From positions 1-64,000 of the forward strand of contig NZ_JADRCR010000006.1 of assembly GCF_016649425.1 (NCBI RefSeq): DNA of 64,000 nucleotides, written 5' to 3'. Shown here piece after piece: positions 9,738-18,691 of the stretch (its first letter is position 1; the number at the start of each line of letters is the position of its first letter). Both the position numbers and the translations under genes were made by a program. The notes beneath the pieces were generated by a model. The model was not told where the DNA came from. It saw only the letters and a list, made by a program, of their open reading frames with translations, and did no database searches. The DNA is from Limnobaculum allomyrinae (lineage in GTDB: Bacteria > Pseudomonadota > Gammaproteobacteria > Enterobacterales > Enterobacteriaceae).

Positions 9738-10307
9738 ATGATGGCCGAGAACATGCTCCCCTCTTATCAAACACTGAATACAACGTTAGCACAGCACCAT
9801 ATCGGAATGACTGCATCAGAAATGCATGGCTTGATTAGTGGTTTACTGTGTGGTGGCAGCAATGATAGTAGCTGGACAGTGATGGTTCATGACTTGACCA
9901 ATGAAGGTATTGCGTTTGGTTACCCTCTGAAGGATATGGTGACGCAATTATATGATGTGACCAAGCAGGATCTGGAGGATGAAGGTTTTGACTTCGACTT
10001 GTTGGTACCCGATGACGAAAGCTCGGTTTTTGACCGAATTGATGCCCTGTCAGGTTGGGTTAACCATTTTTTGCTGGGGCTGGGAATGATGCAACCTAAA
10101 CTGGCGCAAGTAAAAGGGGAAACCGGCGAAGCGATTGATGACCTGCGTAATATTGCTCAGTTAGGGTATGAAGAAGACGAAGACCAGGATGAGCTGGAAC
10201 GCTCACTGGCAGAGATTCATGAGTATGTAAGAATGGCGGCAATGTTGTGTCATAACGAGTTTGTTAAGCCGGGGACGGTTGGGGTGGAGAAGCCGGTATT
10301 ACATTAA
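9738..10307 (+). CDS. ygfB: UPF0149 family protein YgfB
   Basis: Encodes 189 residues. [33 protein letters not shown] and [15 protein letters not shown] are the conserved YgfB segments; the protein is acidic and helical. Its biochemical role is not settled. In E. coli it directly precedes pepP; here 851 bases of repeats intervene. Two adjacent ATGs (9738 and 9741) are equally possible starts. Confidence 0.93.
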   Translation: MMAENMLPSYQTLNTTLAQHHIGMTASEMHGLISGLLCGGSNDSSWTVMVHDLTNEGIAFGYPLKDMVTQLYDVTKQDLEDEGFDFDLLVPDDESSVFDRIDALSGWVNHFLLGLGMMQPKLAQVKGETGEAIDDLRNIAQLGYEEDEDQDELERSLAEIHEYVRMAAMLCHNEFVKPGTVGVEKPVLH

Positions 10308-10314
10308 TGTTTTG

Positions 10315-10423
10315 ATGTTTGGTTCGGTGTGAATTTTGCTGCTTTAAGAGCTGACACAGCAGCGTAGAGCCGCCCCCGACGTCGTTGTTTGAATGTTTGG
10401 TTCAGTGTAAGTTTCGCCGCTTT
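10315..10423 (+). repeat. Imperfect direct repeat pair after ygfB
   Basis: A roughly 31-bp unit, ATGTTTGGTTC(G/A)GTGT followed by a TTTGCTGCTTTA-like end, occurs at 10315-10345 and again at 10393-10423, offset 78 bp, with about five to seven differences. The stretch between (10348-10384) contains a partial copy of the GC-rich family found in full at 10560-10631, including AGAGCCGC and CCCGACGTCG. No coding signal is apparent. Confidence 0.7.
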
Positions 10424-10458
10424 ATGTGCTGTGTTTGTCTCGGCAGCGGTGCTTGCGT

Positions 10459-10631
10459 CGAGCAGAGGGGCGTTGGGGCGAACGCCCCTCTGCACTCCCC
10501 GCGCCTGCGCAGCCGACTGTTGACCGCCGCGTTGCGGCGGCAACCTCAGCCAATAAAAAAGCTGACGCACCGGCGCAGAGCCGCTCCCGACGTCGCCGCG
10601 CCTCGACCAACATCCATGTTGGTCGTGCTAC
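10459..10631 (+). repeat. Dispersed GC-rich repeat, family 2, copy 1
   Basis: This region matches 54319-54484 in the same orientation. It opens with a perfect 13-bp hairpin (10462-10474 with 10481-10493) and ends with a conserved block of about 67 bp beginning ACGCACCGGCGCAGAGCCGC that contains the small hairpin CCAACATCCATGTTGG and ends CGTGCTAC. The middle 40 to 60 bp differ between copies. Frames are open here on both strands only because of base composition. Confidence 0.85.
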
Positions 10632-10648
10632 TTTTTTATTGGCTGAGG
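10544..10648. repeat. 18-bp perfect inverted repeat enclosing the family 2 core
   Basis: CCTCAGCCAATAAAAAAG at 10544-10561 is repeated inverted at 10631-10648 without mismatch, leaving 69 bp between that hold the conserved family 2 block. The second copy of the family near 54.4 kb lacks these flanks, so they are a local feature. Confidence 0.9.
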
Positions 10649-10673
10649 CAACATTCGGATGCTTTAACCTGAA

Positions 10674-10792
10674 GGGCAAAGGGCAAAGGGCAAAGGGCAA
10701 AGGGCAAAGGGCAAAGGGCAAAGGGCAAAGGGCAAAGGGCAAAGGGCAAAGGGCAAAGGGCAAAGGGCAAAGGGCAAAGGGCAAAGGGCAAA
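10674..10792 (+). repeat. Tandem heptamer array, 17 perfect copies of GGGCAAA
   Basis: Seventeen uninterrupted GGGCAAA units run from 10674 to 10792, followed by a degenerate GGGCTAAA. The array lies in the 851-bp spacer between ygfB and pepP. Frames read through it on both strands with 7-residue periodicity, but neither has family support. Such arrays usually vary in copy number by slippage; copy number here could alter spacing between an upstream promoter and pepP. Confidence 0.97.
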
Positions 10793-10848
10793 GGGCTAAA
10801 GATAAAAAATAAATGCCCGAATGGAATACCGGATTGGCCGTTAGCATT

Positions 10849-11022
10849 GCTAATCGGAGGGAGAGGCCGCCGTGGGGGGCGACTTGGCGTAAGCCAACGA
10901 AGTGCCCGTAGGCGGGCTAGGCCCGACGCTCTCTAAAGCTGAGTATATGGCCCTACCGGCCGAGCACAGAGATAATATGAACATTTTGGCTTTTACGGCC
11001 GGAATATCCACCGTAGCCAACA
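10849..11022 (+). repeat. Dispersed repeat, family 1, copy 1
   Basis: About 174 bp starting GCTAATCGGAGGGAGAGG aligns with the reverse complement of 55975-56220. Shared blocks include GGCGTAAGCCAAC/AGCGTAAGCCAAC, TGCCCGTAGGC, CCCGACGCTC, CCGGCCGAGCAC and ACGGCCGGAATATCCACCG. In this copy the two halves are joined by GAAG (10899-10902), where the other copy has 75 bp. A partial echo of the first half occurs at 11036-11062. It lies about 140 bp upstream of pepP. Confidence 0.88.
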
Positions 11023-11158
11023 GTAAAAGAAGTTCATCGGAGGGCCAGTCCCGACGCTCTCCGAACCAAAATACAACCGGTCTTTCGGCTGGGCTCGGTG
11101 GCAATTTGCAACAGTCGCATAAAATTTTCATTAATCCGAACGCGAAAGGACAGCAACT

Positions 11159-12478
11159 ATGATTACGTTATCTGAATTCCAGCGCCGCCGTCAGGCTCTA
11201 CTATCAAAGATGATGCCGGGGAGTGCGGCGATTGTTTTTGCTGCGCCGGAAAGAACCCGCAGTGCGGATTCAGAATATCCTTTCCGTCAGAATAGCGACT
11301 TTTGGTATCTCACCGGTTTTAACGAGCCGGAAGCAGCGTTAGTGTTGATTAAAAGCGATGAAACCCACAGCCACAGTGTGCTATTTAATCGGGTGCGTGA
11401 TTTAAATGCGGAAACCTGGTTTGGGCGCCGCCTGGGGCAGGATGCAGCTCCGCAAAAACTGGGTATCGATCGCGCACTACCTTATGATGATATCCATCAG
11501 CAACTTCATTTATTGTTTAATGGCCTTGACGTGGTGTACCACGCTCAGGGGCAGTATGACTATGCAGATAGCATCGTATTTATGGCGCTGGATATTTTAC
11601 GTAATGGCAGCCGCCAGAACTTACGCGCACCGGCAACCATGACGGACTGGCGCCCATGGCTACATGAAATGCGCCTGTTTAAGTCACCGGAAGAGATTGT
11701 GGTAATGCGTAAAGCGGGTGAAATTACGGCTAAAGCCCATACCAGAGCCATGGAGCGATGCCGTCCCGGCATGTTTGAATATCATCTTGAGGCCGAAATT
11801 CACCACGAGTTTACCCGTCACGGAGCCCGTTATCCGGCTTACAATACCATTGTTGGCGGTGGTGAAAATGGCTGCATCCTTCACTACACCGAAAATGAAT
11901 CACCGCTAAAAGAGGGTGACTTAGTACTGATCGATGCCGGGTGTGAATATTATGGCTATGCGGGAGATATCACTCGCACTTTCCCAATTAATGGTAAATT
12001 TAGCCCGGCGCAACGCACCATTTACGACATCGTATTAGCCTCTCAATATAAAGCCATTTCATTGCTTACCTCAGGACGCAGTATTCGCGATGCCAATGAG
12101 CAAGTGATCCGTATTATGTTACAAGGTCTGGTGGAAGCTGGTGTACTGGAGGGTGATGTGGAACAACTGATGGCAGACAGAGTTCATCAGCGCTTTTATA
12201 TGCATGGTCTGAGTCACTGGCTGGGGTTGGATGTTCATGATGTAGGTAATTATGGTTCTTCCACTCGCGATCGCTTGCTGGAGCCGGGAATGGTACTGAC
12301 TGTAGAACCGGGGCTGTATATTGCCCCCGATGCGGATGTACCCGCTAAGTTCCGCGGTATTGGGATTCGTATTGAAGATAATATTTTAATTACTGAGCAG
12401 GGTTGTGAAATTTTAACTGCAGGCGTGGTGAAAGATCCGGATGATATTGAAGCCCTGATGGCGGGAGCTCGGCAATGA
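11159..12478 (+). CDS. pepP: Xaa-Pro aminopeptidase P
   Basis: The 439-residue enzyme (E. coli 441) removes N-terminal residues preceding proline. It has an N-terminal creatinase-like domain and a C-terminal pita-bread domain carrying the dimanganese site: Asp in LIDAGCEYYGYAGDITRTF (near 259 and 270), His in HGLSHWLGLDVHD, Glu in TVEPGLYI and Glu in IGIRIEDNI. The ATG at 11159 has AAAGGA upstream. It overlaps ubiH by four bases, as in other enterics, and probably heads the pepP-ubiH-ubiI operon. Confidence 0.97.
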   Translation: MITLSEFQRRRQALLSKMMPGSAAIVFAAPERTRSADSEYPFRQNSDFWYLTGFNEPEAALVLIKSDETHSHSVLFNRVRDLNAETWFGRRLGQDAAPQKLGIDRALPYDDIHQQLHLLFNGLDVVYHAQGQYDYADSIVFMALDILRNGSRQNLRAPATMTDWRPWLHEMRLFKSPEEIVVMRKAGEITAKAHTRAMERCRPGMFEYHLEAEIHHEFTRHGARYPAYNTIVGGGENGCILHYTENESPLKEGDLVLIDAGCEYYGYAGDITRTFPINGKFSPAQRTIYDIVLASQYKAISLLTSGRSIRDANEQVIRIMLQGLVEAGVLEGDVEQLMADRVHQRFYMHGLSHWLGLDVHDVGNYGSSTRDRLLEPGMVLTVEPGLYIAPDADVPAKFRGIGIRIEDNILITEQGCEILTAGVVKDPDDIEALMAGARQ

Positions 12479-13656
12479 ATTCGGTGATTATTGTTGGCGG
12501 TGGCATGGCGGGAGCAACGCTGGCTTTAGCGCTGTCAACGCTGAGTAAAGGCCGCATCCATATTGATTTAGTCGAAGCGGTACTGCCCGAGAATGCAGAA
12601 CACCCAGGGTTTGACGCTCGCGCCATTGCGCTAGCTCAGGGAACCTGCCAGCAATTGGCTCGCGTTGGTATCTGGCCTGCACTGGCGGATTGTGCAACGG
12701 CAATTCAAACGGTGCTGGTGACCGAGCGTGGTCATAGTGGCATGGTAACATTACACTCTGATGATTATGCTTTGCCAGCACTGGGGCAAGTAGTGGAACT
12801 GCACAATGTTGGTAATCGACTGTTTTCCCTGTTGAAGAAAGCGCCTAATGTCACTTTGCATTGCCCGGCTAAGGTAGTAGAGACTCAACGTGATACCACC
12901 CGGGTTCAGGTAACATTAGATAATGGCCAAAACTTGTCGGCTGCGCTTTTGGTCGCGGCGGATGGTTCTTTCTCCTCAGTAGCTACTGCGCTGGGGATGG
13001 AGTGGAGCGAAGAGGATTACCAGCAAATCGCGTTGATCGCGAATGTCACTACCGCCTTACCCCATCAGGGAAAAGCCTTTGAGCGTTTTACACCTCAGGG
13101 GCCGGTGGCATTGTTGCCTATGTCAAAAGGGCGTATGTCGCTGGTGTGGTGTATGGAACAGGCTCAACAGCAGCAGGCCATGGCATGGGACGATCAAACC
13201 TTTGTTAAACAACTTCAGCAGGTTTTTGGCTGGCGCCTGGGAGAAATCGTGTCGGCAGGGCAGCGGAGCAGCTATCCATTACGTTTGCGCACCGCACGTC
13301 AGCCGGTCAGCCATCGTTTGGTTCTGGTTGGCAATGCTTCACAAACGGTGCATCCTATTGCCGGACAGGGGTTTAATTTAGGGTTACGTGATGTGATGTC
13401 GCTGGCCGAGACATTATCCCAGGCAGTTGAACAGCAGGAAGATCCGGGAAGTTATGGTGTCTTGCGTCGTTATAGCCAGCGTCGCCAGCCAGATCGACAG
13501 GCAACCATTGGCCTGACGGATGGTTTAATTCACCTGTTTGCTAATCGTTATGGGCCACTGGTAGTGGCAAGAAATCTTGGATTAATGTCCATGGACAGCT
13601 GTGAATTACTTCGGCTGCCTCTGGCACACAGAACCCTTGGCTGGGTTAAACGATAG
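12475..13656 (+). CDS. ubiH: 2-octaprenyl-6-methoxyphenol hydroxylase
   Basis: The 393-residue flavoprotein monooxygenase begins with the FAD dinucleotide motif IIVGGGMAGATLALAL and has a second FAD motif around residues 285-305 (LVGNASQTVHPIAGQGFNLGLRD). UbiH hydroxylates a ring carbon in ubiquinone synthesis. It overlaps pepP (ATGA) and is followed 11 bases later by ubiI, a paralogue. Confidence 0.95.
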   Translation: MNSVIIVGGGMAGATLALALSTLSKGRIHIDLVEAVLPENAEHPGFDARAIALAQGTCQQLARVGIWPALADCATAIQTVLVTERGHSGMVTLHSDDYALPALGQVVELHNVGNRLFSLLKKAPNVTLHCPAKVVETQRDTTRVQVTLDNGQNLSAALLVAADGSFSSVATALGMEWSEEDYQQIALIANVTTALPHQGKAFERFTPQGPVALLPMSKGRMSLVWCMEQAQQQQAMAWDDQTFVKQLQQVFGWRLGEIVSAGQRSSYPLRLRTARQPVSHRLVLVGNASQTVHPIAGQGFNLGLRDVMSLAETLSQAVEQQEDPGSYGVLRRYSQRRQPDRQATIGLTDGLIHLFANRYGPLVVARNLGLMSMDSCELLRLPLAHRTLGWVKR

Positions 13657-13667
13657 GACAAGCGTTC

Positions 13668-14876
13668 ATGCACTCTTATGATGTAGTAATTGCCGGTGGC
13701 GGTATGGTTGGACTCTCTCTGGCCTGTGGATTACAGGGCAGCGGTCTGCGTATTGCCATTGTTGAAAATCAATTGCCGGATGAATCCCTGTCTACTGAAC
13801 CAAGCCTGAGGGTTTCCGCGATCAATGCTGCCAGTGAGCGCTTTCTTGATTATCTTGGCGTATGGAAAGGTATTGAGGCTTTACGTCTTAGCCCGTATTC
13901 CGCCATGGATGTTTGGGATAGGGACAGCTTTGGTCGTATCGCTTTTAAGGCAGAAGATTATGGCTATACCCACTTGGGACACATTATTGAAAATGATGTG
14001 ATTCATAAAGCGCTGTGGGACAAAGCCAATAGCAGTGGCGATATTACTCTGCTGGCGCCCGCCCGGCTTAAACAAGTGGTCAGAGGTGAAAACGAAGCCT
14101 TTATCACTTTGGAGGATGGCCGAATGTTAAGTGGCCGTCTGGTGGTCGGTGCCGATGGTGCTAACTCATGGGTGCGTCAACATGCAGATATTCCCCTGAC
14201 ATTCCGTGATTACGGTCATCATGCTTTGGTCGCCACCATTCGCACTGATGAACCTCACCAACATTGTGCCCGTCAGGTGTTTCATGGCGATGGCATTTTA
14301 GCTTTCCTGCCGCTATGGCAATCAGATTTGTGCTCAATTGTCTGGTCGTTACCGCCGGAAAAAGCTGAGCAAATGAAGCAAATGGATGAACAACATTTTA
14401 ATCATCAGCTTGGCATTGCTTTTGATAACCGCTTGGGACGTTGCCATGTGGTGAGTGACAGAGCGATATTCCCTTTAACGGCTCGCTATGCGCGCAGCTT
14501 TGCCGCTCATCGATTGGCACTGGTTGGTGATGCAGCGCATACCATTCACCCGCTGGCCGGGCAGGGTGTTAACCTTGGTTTTATGGATGCAGCCTGCCTG
14601 ACAGAAGAGATTCGTCGCTTACAGAAGCAGGGTAAAGATTTAGGTAATTATCTCTATTTGCGAAAGTATGAGCGCAGCCGTAAGCAGAGTGCGGCGATGA
14701 TGCTGGCGGCAATGCAGGGTTTCCGGGATGTGTTTGATGGTGATAATCCGGCCAAAAAACTGTTTCGGGATATCGGACTGAAACTGGCGGATACTCTACC
14801 GGGGGTAAAACCCCATCTGGTTCATCAGGCCATGGGGTTGCGCGATTTACCAGACTGGCTGGCAAGCCCGTTATAG
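13668..14876 (+). CDS. ubiI: 2-octaprenylphenol hydroxylase
   Basis: The 402-residue protein is a paralogue of UbiH, with the N-terminal FAD motif VVIAGGGMVGLSLACGL, the DG motif VVGADGANSWVR near residue 160 and LVGDAAHTIHPLAGQGVNLGFMD near 285. UbiI (VisC) performs the C5 hydroxylation of the ubiquinone ring. It ends 26 bases from the stop of a convergent TPR gene. Confidence 0.95.
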   Translation: MHSYDVVIAGGGMVGLSLACGLQGSGLRIAIVENQLPDESLSTEPSLRVSAINAASERFLDYLGVWKGIEALRLSPYSAMDVWDRDSFGRIAFKAEDYGYTHLGHIIENDVIHKALWDKANSSGDITLLAPARLKQVVRGENEAFITLEDGRMLSGRLVVGADGANSWVRQHADIPLTFRDYGHHALVATIRTDEPHQHCARQVFHGDGILAFLPLWQSDLCSIVWSLPPEKAEQMKQMDEQHFNHQLGIAFDNRLGRCHVVSDRAIFPLTARYARSFAAHRLALVGDAAHTIHPLAGQGVNLGFMDAACLTEEIRRLQKQGKDLGNYLYLRKYERSRKQSAAMMLAAMQGFRDVFDGDNPAKKLFRDIGLKLADTLPGVKPHLVHQAMGLRDLPDWLASPL

Positions 14877-14902
14877 AGCACTGCCAGCGTTATCTTTGGT
14901 GA

Positions 14903-16432
14903 TTAGGCCTTAGTCTGTTGGTCATGCCACTGGGCTAAGGCATCGCGAACGCGACCAATGACTTCTGCCCATGATTTTTCGTCGCTGTGACGGAATAGAC
15001 GCATCGCCGGATACCAAGGGGAGGTTTCCTGTCCCTTAATCCATCGCCAGTCAATGGCAAAGGCCGGGAGCATTACCCAACATGGTTTGTTCATGGCTCC
15101 GGCAAGGTGCGCAACAGAAGTATCAACGGTAATCACCAGATCCAATTGTTCGATAATTGCTGTGGTATCTGCATAGCTGGTTACCTGATGGCCTAAGGCC
15201 AGAATTGGGAACTCTGCCGGTGCATTAAGAGCTTCATCTTCGCCTTCTCCCTTCTGCAAACTGATCCATTCAATATCAGGCACTGACCATAGCGGATGCA
15301 GTACTGACAAACTGGCTAAAGAGCGGTTGCGATCGTTAGCGTGCTGAGATGAACCTTTCCATACCAAGCCTACACGTAAACAACGGGAACTTGCCGAAGG
15401 CAAACGCCATTGTTCTGGTATCTGAGGGGGAGCAAACACATAAGGTGGTTGCAGGGCGAAAGGGTTCTGACTGTTAACAAAGTGTCGCGGTAAGTCCAGC
15501 AGCAAACTCCAGACGTCAAATTCCGGTAATGTGGCAGGATTATCTTTATCTAATACGATAACACCGTCGATATTAGGCAGTGATTGCATCAGAGCATACA
15601 GCACCGGGCGGCACATCAGATAAACTGCGGATGCGCCTTTTTCCTGCTTCAGGCGAGTGACGAAGCGACAAAATTGTATTTCATCCCCCATTCCCTGTTC
15701 CGTATGAACCAAAATGGCTTTGCCGGTCAGATCTTCACCTTCCCAATAGGGGCGGTTAATTGATGGTAGATTCACAAAACGGTGAGGGTTATTTTTACTA
15801 TAACGACTGCGGTATAGCGCCCAACCCTGTTCAAAATTTCCTTGTTGCATTAAAACCATGCCTAAGGTGCATTGAGTTCGGGCATCTTGTGGCGAGAGTT
15901 CTAAAAGACGGCGCATATGTTCAGCAGCGGGTTCCAACTGCTGCATATGGGCCAATACTGAACTTAGTCCGAAGCGAGCCTCCAGATGGTTTGGGTCTGC
16001 TTCTAAGGCTAACTGATACTGTTCAGCTGCTTCCTGATAGCGATCTATTTTATGCAGCATAATACCGTAGTTATTACGGCAGCCGGCATAAGAAGGTAAT
16101 ACCGACAACGCCATCTGATAGTATTTTTCTGCATTGGCAAAGTCTTCGCGACCGTAGTAGGTAAGACCGAGTCCGTTTAATGAGCCGAGATCGTGTGGGT
16201 TCACGGCCAACACTCGTAAGTAATAACGTTCAGCCTCATCCAGTTTTTCACTACGACGGTAAAGACGTGCAGCTTCATGTAAAAACCAGGTGTCTTTAGG
16301 GGCAAACATCAACCGAACCTGAATTTTTTTCAAGGCCTCTTCAGTTTTTCCGGCATTAATTAATTCTGTCACCGTCTGCTGCAGAGACGATGGCGTGGCA
16401 GTTGAGCTGCTGACCTTAGCTTTTTTCTTCAT
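14903..16432 (-). CDS. TPR protein with C-terminal glycosyltransferase-like domain
   Basis: The 509-residue product has about five tetratricopeptide units between residues 15 and 215 (for example AERYYLRVLAVNPHDLGSLNGLG, then NAEKYYQMAL and AAEQYQLALEADPNHLEA). A second domain from about 235 on has GxGDEIQFCRFV and TVDTSVAHLAGAMNKPCWVMLP, features of the heptosyltransferase/GT9-like fold. There is no signal peptide, so it is probably cytoplasmic. Such proteins may glycosylate a protein or surface polymer; the substrate cannot be told. It sits between ubiI and gcvT, which are adjacent blocks in E. coli, so it is an accessory gene. Confidence 0.75.
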   Translation of the reverse strand: MKKKAKVSSSTATPSSLQQTVTELINAGKTEEALKKIQVRLMFAPKDTWFLHEAARLYRRSEKLDEAERYYLRVLAVNPHDLGSLNGLGLTYYGREDFANAEKYYQMALSVLPSYAGCRNNYGIMLHKIDRYQEAAEQYQLALEADPNHLEARFGLSSVLAHMQQLEPAAEHMRRLLELSPQDARTQCTLGMVLMQQGNFEQGWALYRSRYSKNNPHRFVNLPSINRPYWEGEDLTGKAILVHTEQGMGDEIQFCRFVTRLKQEKGASAVYLMCRPVLYALMQSLPNIDGVIVLDKDNPATLPEFDVWSLLLDLPRHFVNSQNPFALQPPYVFAPPQIPEQWRLPSASSRCLRVGLVWKGSSQHANDRNRSLASLSVLHPLWSVPDIEWISLQKGEGEDEALNAPAEFPILALGHQVTSYADTTAIIEQLDLVITVDTSVAHLAGAMNKPCWVMLPAFAIDWRWIKGQETSPWYPAMRLFRHSDEKSWAEVIGRVRDALAQWHDQQTKA

Positions 16433-16991
16433 AAAACGTATTGTAACTTCCCATATCTTCGTTTATGACGAGGCGAACACTTCCCTGATGAACCGCCGCC
16501 AACATGGCGATAGAACGGTGCATGTATGGCTGAAAGTGGTGCGTTTAATAGCCGTAATCATATACTAAAAAGCAGAAGATATTGAGCCTTATGCCGGGGG
16601 GTAAGTACAGTTGGGTATTGGGTAGTGATGAATACAGTAAAAATTTAGAAAAGCTGAGAGGGCAAATTGTGGTTCAGGTATGAAAAATTCTAATCTTCTG
16701 AATGTTTCAGCATTACTTTATCTAATCTGAATATTGATTCAACTATTTGTTAATTAAATAGTTATTAAATATTTCTCTCTAATCTCTATCGAACTTTAAT
16801 AAAACCAATACTGATTTCTGTGCAGAAAAACGCAGTTTATGAATCAAAACTGCTGCATCATAGCAATTGTTCACATGTTGCGATAATTATTAACAATTAC
16901 GTTAACTTATTATTACATGAAGTCAGATGCCGCTTTTGGCACCCGATTTATCTATTACGGGATTCACCCTGAAGTATTTAAAGAGGACGCA
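16433..16991 (+). other. gcv control region
   Basis: A 559-bp gene-free stretch between the divergent TPR gene and gcvT. The right half (from about 16680) is strongly AT-rich, as expected for the Lrp-responsive gcv regulatory region of enterics, and contains three CTAAT pentamers. No glycine riboswitch-like sequence was recognised. A frame open from 16917 runs into gcvT, but the real start is later. Confidence 0.6.
16690..16783 (+). promoter_or_regulatory. Possible GcvA-binding region (three CTAAT pentamers)
   Basis: CTAAT occurs at 16690-16694, 16722-16726 and 16779-16783, each followed by C. In E. coli, GcvA-binding sites ahead of gcvT share CTAAT. The match is to a short, AT-rich motif, so chance is possible. 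Confidence 0.4.
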
Positions 16992-18098
16992 ATGACCAAT
17001 AAGACCCCTCTGTACGATAGACACCTCACCTGTGGCGCCCGCATGGTTGATTTCCATGGTTGGATGATGCCACTGAACTACGGTTCACAAATCGATGAAC
17101 ATAACGCCGTACGCCAGCATGCTGGTATGTTTGACGTTTCCCATATGACCATCGTGGATTTGCATGGCGTTAATACCCGAGAATTTCTTCGTTATCTGTT
17201 AGCAAACGATGTCGTCAAGTTAACTCAGCCCGGTAAAGCGCTATACAGTGCAATGTTGAATGCTTCGGCGGGCGTGATTGACGATCTGATCGTCTATTTT
17301 CTGGCAGACGATTTTTTCCGCTTGATTGTGAACTCCGCGACGCGAGAAAAAGATCTGGCATGGATCAACGAGCATGCCAAACCCTCTGCCGTTGAAATTC
17401 GTGTGCGTGAAGACCTGGGCTTGATTGCAGTGCAAGGGCCAGAGGCGAAGCAAAAAGTAGCCACCTTACTGACGGATGAACAGCGTCAGGCGGTTAGCCA
17501 GATGAAACCCTTCTTCGGCATTCAGTCCGGCGATCTGTTTATTGCTACCACCGGATATACCGGGGAAGAGGGCTATGAACTGATGATGCCCGCCAGTCAA
17601 CTGGATGACTGGTGGCAGAAACTGATGGCCGCAGGAGTAAAGCCTTGTGGTTTAGGCGCCCGTGACACATTGCGTCTGGAAGCGGGAATGAACCTGTATG
17701 GTCAGGAGATGGATGAAGGGGTTTCTCCTCTGGCTGCCAATATGGGATGGACCATTGCCTGGGAACCTGCGGATCGTGATTTCATTGGCCGTGCAAGGTT
17801 AGAGGTTTTGCGTAAGCAAGGCACTGATAAGTTGGTTGGACTGGTTATGACGGAAAAAGGCGTCTTGCGTAATGAGTTACCAGTGATGTTTTGTGATGCG
17901 GCGGGTAAAGAGCATCAGGGAGTGATTACCAGCGGTTCTTTCTCCCCGACATTGGGTTGTAGTATTGCTCTGGCGCGGGTTCCGCAAGGTATTGGTGATG
18001 TAGCCATCGTGCCAATTCGCAATCGTGAAATGCCGGTGCGGGTGGTTAAACCCGGATTTGTACGTAACGGCAAATCGCTGCTGGCACCTACTGAATAA
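16992..18098 (+). CDS. gcvT: Glycine cleavage system T protein (aminomethyltransferase)
   Basis: The 368-residue T protein transfers the methylene group from aminomethyl-lipoyl H protein to tetrahydrofolate, releasing ammonia. Motifs include [11 protein letters not shown] near residue 50, [12 protein letters not shown] near 190 and the folate-region [15 protein letters not shown] near 230. The ATG at 16992 ([11 protein letters not shown]) has AAGAGGA directly upstream and matches family N-termini; a frame starting 25 codons earlier lacks this. It is first in gcvT-gcvH-gcvP. Confidence 0.97.
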   Translation: MTNKTPLYDRHLTCGARMVDFHGWMMPLNYGSQIDEHNAVRQHAGMFDVSHMTIVDLHGVNTREFLRYLLANDVVKLTQPGKALYSAMLNASAGVIDDLIVYFLADDFFRLIVNSATREKDLAWINEHAKPSAVEIRVREDLGLIAVQGPEAKQKVATLLTDEQRQAVSQMKPFFGIQSGDLFIATTGYTGEEGYELMMPASQLDDWWQKLMAAGVKPCGLGARDTLRLEAGMNLYGQEMDEGVSPLAANMGWTIAWEPADRDFIGRARLEVLRKQGTDKLVGLVMTEKGVLRNELPVMFCDAAGKEHQGVITSGSFSPTLGCSIALARVPQGIGDVAIVPIRNREMPVRVVKPGFVRNGKSLLAPTE

Positions 18099-18171
18099 GC
18101 CAGATTAATTATCCTGAACCACTGAATTAAACAAAGTCAGTTGAAAATAGCCATAAAAAATGGAGAACGAC

Positions 18172-18561
18172 ATGAGTAATGTACCTGCTGATTTGAAATA
18201 TGCGACGTCTCACGAATGGGTGCGTGAAGAGCAAGAGGGTGTGTATACCGTTGGAATTACTGACCATGCTCAACATTTGCTGGGTGATATGGTATTTGTT
18301 GAACTCCCGGATGTTGGCGACGACGTTTCCGTTGGTGAAGAGTGTGCGGTTGCTGAGTCAGTAAAGGCAGCCTCAGATATTTATGCGCCTCTCAGCGGTG
18401 AAGTGATAGCAGTAAATGAGCAACTGAGTGATGCACCAGAATTGGTTAACAGTGAGCCATACGCTGAAGGATGGCTGTTTAAAATCAGAGCCAATGACAT
18501 TAATGAGCTCAACAGTTTATTGGATGCGGCAGCTTACCTGGCAACGTTGGATGACGAGTAA
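18172..18561 (+). CDS. gcvH: Glycine cleavage system H protein
   Basis: The 129-residue lipoyl carrier shuttles the aminomethyl group between the P and T proteins. The lipoylated lysine is Lys65 in ESVKAAS. The start at 18172 ([16 protein letters not shown]) has TGGAGAACGAC upstream. It lies 73 bases after gcvT, and a hairpin before gcvP may tune relative expression. Confidence 0.97.
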   Translation: MSNVPADLKYATSHEWVREEQEGVYTVGITDHAQHLLGDMVFVELPDVGDDVSVGEECAVAESVKAASDIYAPLSGEVIAVNEQLSDAPELVNSEPYAEGWLFKIRANDINELNSLLDAAAYLATLDDE

Positions 18562-18571
18562 TTGATAAAGA

Positions 18572-18604
18572 GCCCTGTATCTTAACGACAGGGCGTTTTG
18601 CTTT
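18572..18604 (+). terminator. Hairpin after gcvH
   Basis: GCCCTGT (18572-18578) pairs with ACAGGGC (18588-18594), followed by GTTTTGCTTTT. It looks like an intrinsic terminator of moderate strength inside the gcv operon and may reduce read-through to gcvP. Confidence 0.75.
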
Positions 18605-18691
18605 TATTTTCGCTATTTCTCTATTCCTTTACAGGTATCAGCCGATATCAGGCATGGCGGCCTTATCGAATAAATTCAGGAAGGTTATCCA

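Noticed and set aside
10674-10792. CRISPR array
   Set aside because: The unit is 7 bp with no spacers, so it is a simple tandem repeat. The array at 43533 fails for the same reason.
10422-10847. Open frames on both strands through the GGGCAAA array (LCPLPFA or GKGQRAK heptads)
   Set aside because: A 7-bp repeat without stops keeps frames open on either strand. Neither has family resemblance outside the repeat or a convincing start.
16433-16991. Glycine riboswitch ahead of gcvT
   Set aside because: I could not find the conserved glycine aptamer core in the leader; enteric gcv operons use GcvA/GcvR and Lrp instead.
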